From: an uncultured Flavobacteriaceae bacterium
GTDB lineage: Bacteria > Bacteroidota > Bacteroidia > Flavobacteriales > Flavobacteriaceae
Direction of reading: 5' to 3'
Assembly (NCBI GenBank): GCA_913020685.1
Contig: CAJWAY010000019.1
Coordinates: 1 to 16,481, forward strand
DNA length: 16,481 nt
Each line of letters starts with the position of its first letter. Within the stretch, counting starts at the first letter, position 1. The position numbers were made by a program, and so were the translations under genes. Positions 14,918 through 16,481 of this stretch are shown in pieces. The notes under the pieces are model-generated. The model ran no database searches. It had not been told where the DNA came from and saw only the letters and a list, made by a program, of their open reading frames with translations.

Positions 14918-15409
14918 TTAAGCCGGTTCAACTAAAAAGAGTGGTTGATCAAATTCTACAGGTGAAGAATCATCAACCAGTATTTTTACAATTTTACCAC
15001 TGACTTCGGATTCAATCTCGTTGAACAATTTCATTGCTTCAACTACACACAACACATCTCCTTCTTTGAAAGTATCTCCAACATCTATAAAAACATCTTT
15101 ATCAGGAGAGGGCTTTCTATAAAAAGTTCCAATCATAGGAGATTTTATGGTAATTAAATTATCGGTCTCAATTTTATCAGGCTGGCTCTCTAATTTTTCG
15201 GGTGCTTCTACTTCTGTTGGTAAAACAGTTGGTTGAGATGCCTGTACCACCACACCGGGTAAAGTTTGTAATGTGGTTGATGTTTCAGCAACCGGAGCAT
15301 CCGAATTTGTTTTGATGGTAATCTTAAAATCATCTGTTTCAAGTTTCACCTCATGAGCTCCAGATTTTGCTACAAATTTGATTAAATTTTGAATTTCCTT
15401 TATTTCCAT
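14918..15409 (-). CDS. accB: Acetyl-CoA carboxylase, biotin carboxyl carrier protein
   Basis: AccB carries biotin between the carboxylase and carboxyltransferase sites. The 163-residue protein has a short N-terminal helical segment (MEIKEIQNLIKFVAKSG, 1-17) followed by a KLETDDFKITI strand, a flexible Pro/Thr/Glu-rich linker (about 35-85), and the biotinyl domain (about 86-163). The biotin attachment site is K127 in EAMKLFNEIE, and IKSPMIGTFYRKPSPD (88-103) is the conserved first half of the domain, carrying the thumb typical of AccB. The gene lies 20 bases after fabH and 11 before accC on the same strand. Its product should be biotinylated by BirA, which is not present here. Confidence 0.97.
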   Translation of the reverse strand: MEIKEIQNLIKFVAKSGAHEVKLETDDFKITIKTNSDAPVAETSTTLQTLPGVVVQASQPTVLPTEVEAPEKLESQPDKIETDNLITIKSPMIGTFYRKPSPDKDVFIDVGDTFKEGDVLCVVEAMKLFNEIESEVSGKIVKILVDDSSPVEFDQPLFLVEPA

Positions 15410-15429
15410 AATTCAAATGATTAAAATTT

Positions 15430-16434
15430 TTAATAAGCCCATGTTAAATATGCTGCTCCCCATGTAAAACCTCCACCAAAAGCAGTGAAAACTAACCTAT
15501 TCCCAGGGCTTAATTTTGATTCGTAATCTTTTAATAACAGTGGCAGTGTCGCCGCTGTTGTATTTCCAAAATATTCAATATTTGTCATTATCTTATCAAA
15601 AGGTAGACCAATACGATTGGCAATTGCATCAATGATTCTTTTATTTGCCTGATGCGGAACCAAGTAAGAGATTTTCTCTCGGTCAATTTCATTACGTTCT
15701 ATTATTTGCTGCACAGCATTGCTCATTTCTGAAACGGCATACTTAAATACAGTCTTTCCATCTTGATACAAGTTGTGCATTCCGTCTTCGAGCGTTTTCT
15801 CTGAGGTAGGAAATAATGATCCTCCTCCTTTTATATTTAGAAACATTCTCCCACTGCCATCAGACCTCAAATACTCATCCTCCCATCCATATCCGGAATC
15901 ACTCGGTTCAAACAATGCTCCACCAGCACCATCCCCAAAAATAATACAGGTTGCTCTGTCGGAGTAATCTATTATAGAAGACATTTTATCTGATCCAATG
16001 AGTAATACCTTTTTATAACGGCCACAAGCGATCATATTGGAAGCATTAGACATTCCATAAAGAAAACCAGAACAAGCAGCTTGAAGATCGTAAGCAAAGG
16101 CATTTGTCGCTCCTATTTCTGATGCGACATATGCTGCAGTGGCAGCAACATTCATGTCAGGTGTTATTGTAGCAACGATAACTGCATCAATTTCTAAAGG
16201 ATCTAAATTACTTTTATTTAGGATTTCTTGGGCAGCCATAATGGCCATATAAGAAGTTCCTTTGTTTGGGTCCTTAAGTATTCTTCTTTCCCTAATTCCA
16301 GTTCTTGCAACAATCCACTCGTCGCTAGTATCTACAATCTGCTCTAGATCAGCATTTGTAAGTTTCTCTTCAGGAACGTATGCGCCTACTGCGGTTATAG
16401 CTGCCTTTATGGGGCCTGGATTGATGTAATTCAT
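15430..16434 (-). CDS. fabH: 3-oxoacyl-ACP synthase III (KAS III)
   Basis: FabH condenses an acyl-CoA primer with malonyl-ACP to begin fatty-acid elongation. Branched primers are common in Bacteroidota, but the sequence does not show its preference. The 334-residue thiolase-fold protein has the Cys-His-Asn triad: C121 in LQAACSGF (117-124), H261 in VPHQANKR (259-266) and N291 in YFGNTTAA (288-295). WIVARTGIRERR (40-51) binds CoA, and GDGAGGALF (167-175) is the usual glycine-rich loop. The ATG at 16434 places the conserved AAITAVGAYVP block at residues 11-21, as in homologues. It heads the visible fabH-accB-accC cluster. Upstream, 47 bases remain before the window edge with no recognisable promoter, so transcription probably starts farther upstream; in related genomes rpmF or plsX often precede fabH. 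Confidence 0.97.
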   Translation of the reverse strand: MNYINPGPIKAAITAVGAYVPEEKLTNADLEQIVDTSDEWIVARTGIRERRILKDPNKGTSYMAIMAAQEILNKSNLDPLEIDAVIVATITPDMNVAATAAYVASEIGATNAFAYDLQAACSGFLYGMSNASNMIACGRYKKVLLIGSDKMSSIIDYSDRATCIIFGDGAGGALFEPSDSGYGWEDEYLRSDGSGRMFLNIKGGGSLFPTSEKTLEDGMHNLYQDGKTVFKYAVSEMSNAVQQIIERNEIDREKISYLVPHQANKRIIDAIANRIGLPFDKIMTNIEYFGNTTAATLPLLLKDYESKLSPGNRLVFTAFGGGFTWGAAYLTWAY

Positions 16435-16481
16435 CAGTAGATTGCTTCCTTTTGAACTGTCAATATTATTCGTGAAGATAG

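Noticed and set aside
16434..16481. A 15-codon open frame running from the right edge to a TGA overlapping the fabH ATG, possibly the end of an upstream gene such as plsX
   Set aside because: Fifteen open codons are expected about half the time by chance and the residues match nothing I recognise. The fabH frame is also open across the same bases.
1..16481. Search for mobile elements, CRISPR, tRNA genes, toxin-antitoxin pairs or a defence system
   Set aside because: No repeat arrays, transposase or integrase motifs, tRNA-like cloverleafs or defence-type proteins were seen; gene content and packing are those of a stable core chromosome region.

Overview
The window looks like ordinary core chromosome from a member of the Bacteroidota, most likely a Cytophagales-type marine or freshwater bacterium; the exact genus cannot be read from it. 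The evidence is the AT-rich sequence, the absence of clear Shine-Dalgarno sequences, promoters of the TTG / TAnnTTTG type, and gene neighbourhoods and protein variants common in that phylum (a TraR/DksA-like gene between ileS and lspA, LspA with a long periplasmic loop, a DUF3108 protein, a thymidine kinase with a degenerate zinc lobe, and fabH-accB-accC together). I see no tRNA or rRNA gene, insertion sequence, phage gene, CRISPR array, toxin-antitoxin pair or defence island. Coding density is very high and the longest gap without a gene is 229 bases.

Layout. Bases 1-1129 (+): the last codons of ileS, a DksA-like regulator and lspA, packed as an operon. Bases 1117-1740 (-): 5-formyltetrahydrofolate cyclo-ligase, convergent with and overlapping lspA. 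Bases 1777-7416 (+): uvrC (excision repair), a secreted DUF3108 protein, an M23 peptidase lipoprotein and pgi; the last two overlap. Bases 7413-10476 (-): an operon of a conserved hypothetical gene, rsmI and recJ. Bases 10535-13336 (+): tdk, alr (overlapping tdk) and asd, which has its own clear promoter. Bases 13337-13565: AT-rich convergent spacer. Bases 13566-16434 (-): fabH, accB and accC in transcription order, the start of fatty-acid synthesis; this operon continues upstream of the window.

How they fit together. Envelope biogenesis is the main theme: LspA matures lipoproteins such as the M23 peptidase here; Alr supplies D-alanine and Asd leads to diaminopimelate for peptidoglycan; FabH and AccBC feed membrane lipid synthesis. 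UvrC and RecJ handle DNA damage, Tdk salvages thymidine, RsmI modifies 16S rRNA, and Pgi and the folate ligase are central metabolism.

There is no obvious new multi-gene system. The most unusual thing I can see is in UvrC: the segment that in most UvrC proteins carries four conserved cysteines (reported to bind an iron-sulfur cluster) is shortened and has no cysteine, although the flanking segments and both nuclease domains look intact. Related smaller observations are missing zinc ligands in the DksA-like protein and thymidine kinase, and a His-to-Cys change at a metal-ligand position in the M23 peptidase. The 218-residue protein at 9820-10476 is the only gene here without a recognisable function apart from the DUF3108 protein.
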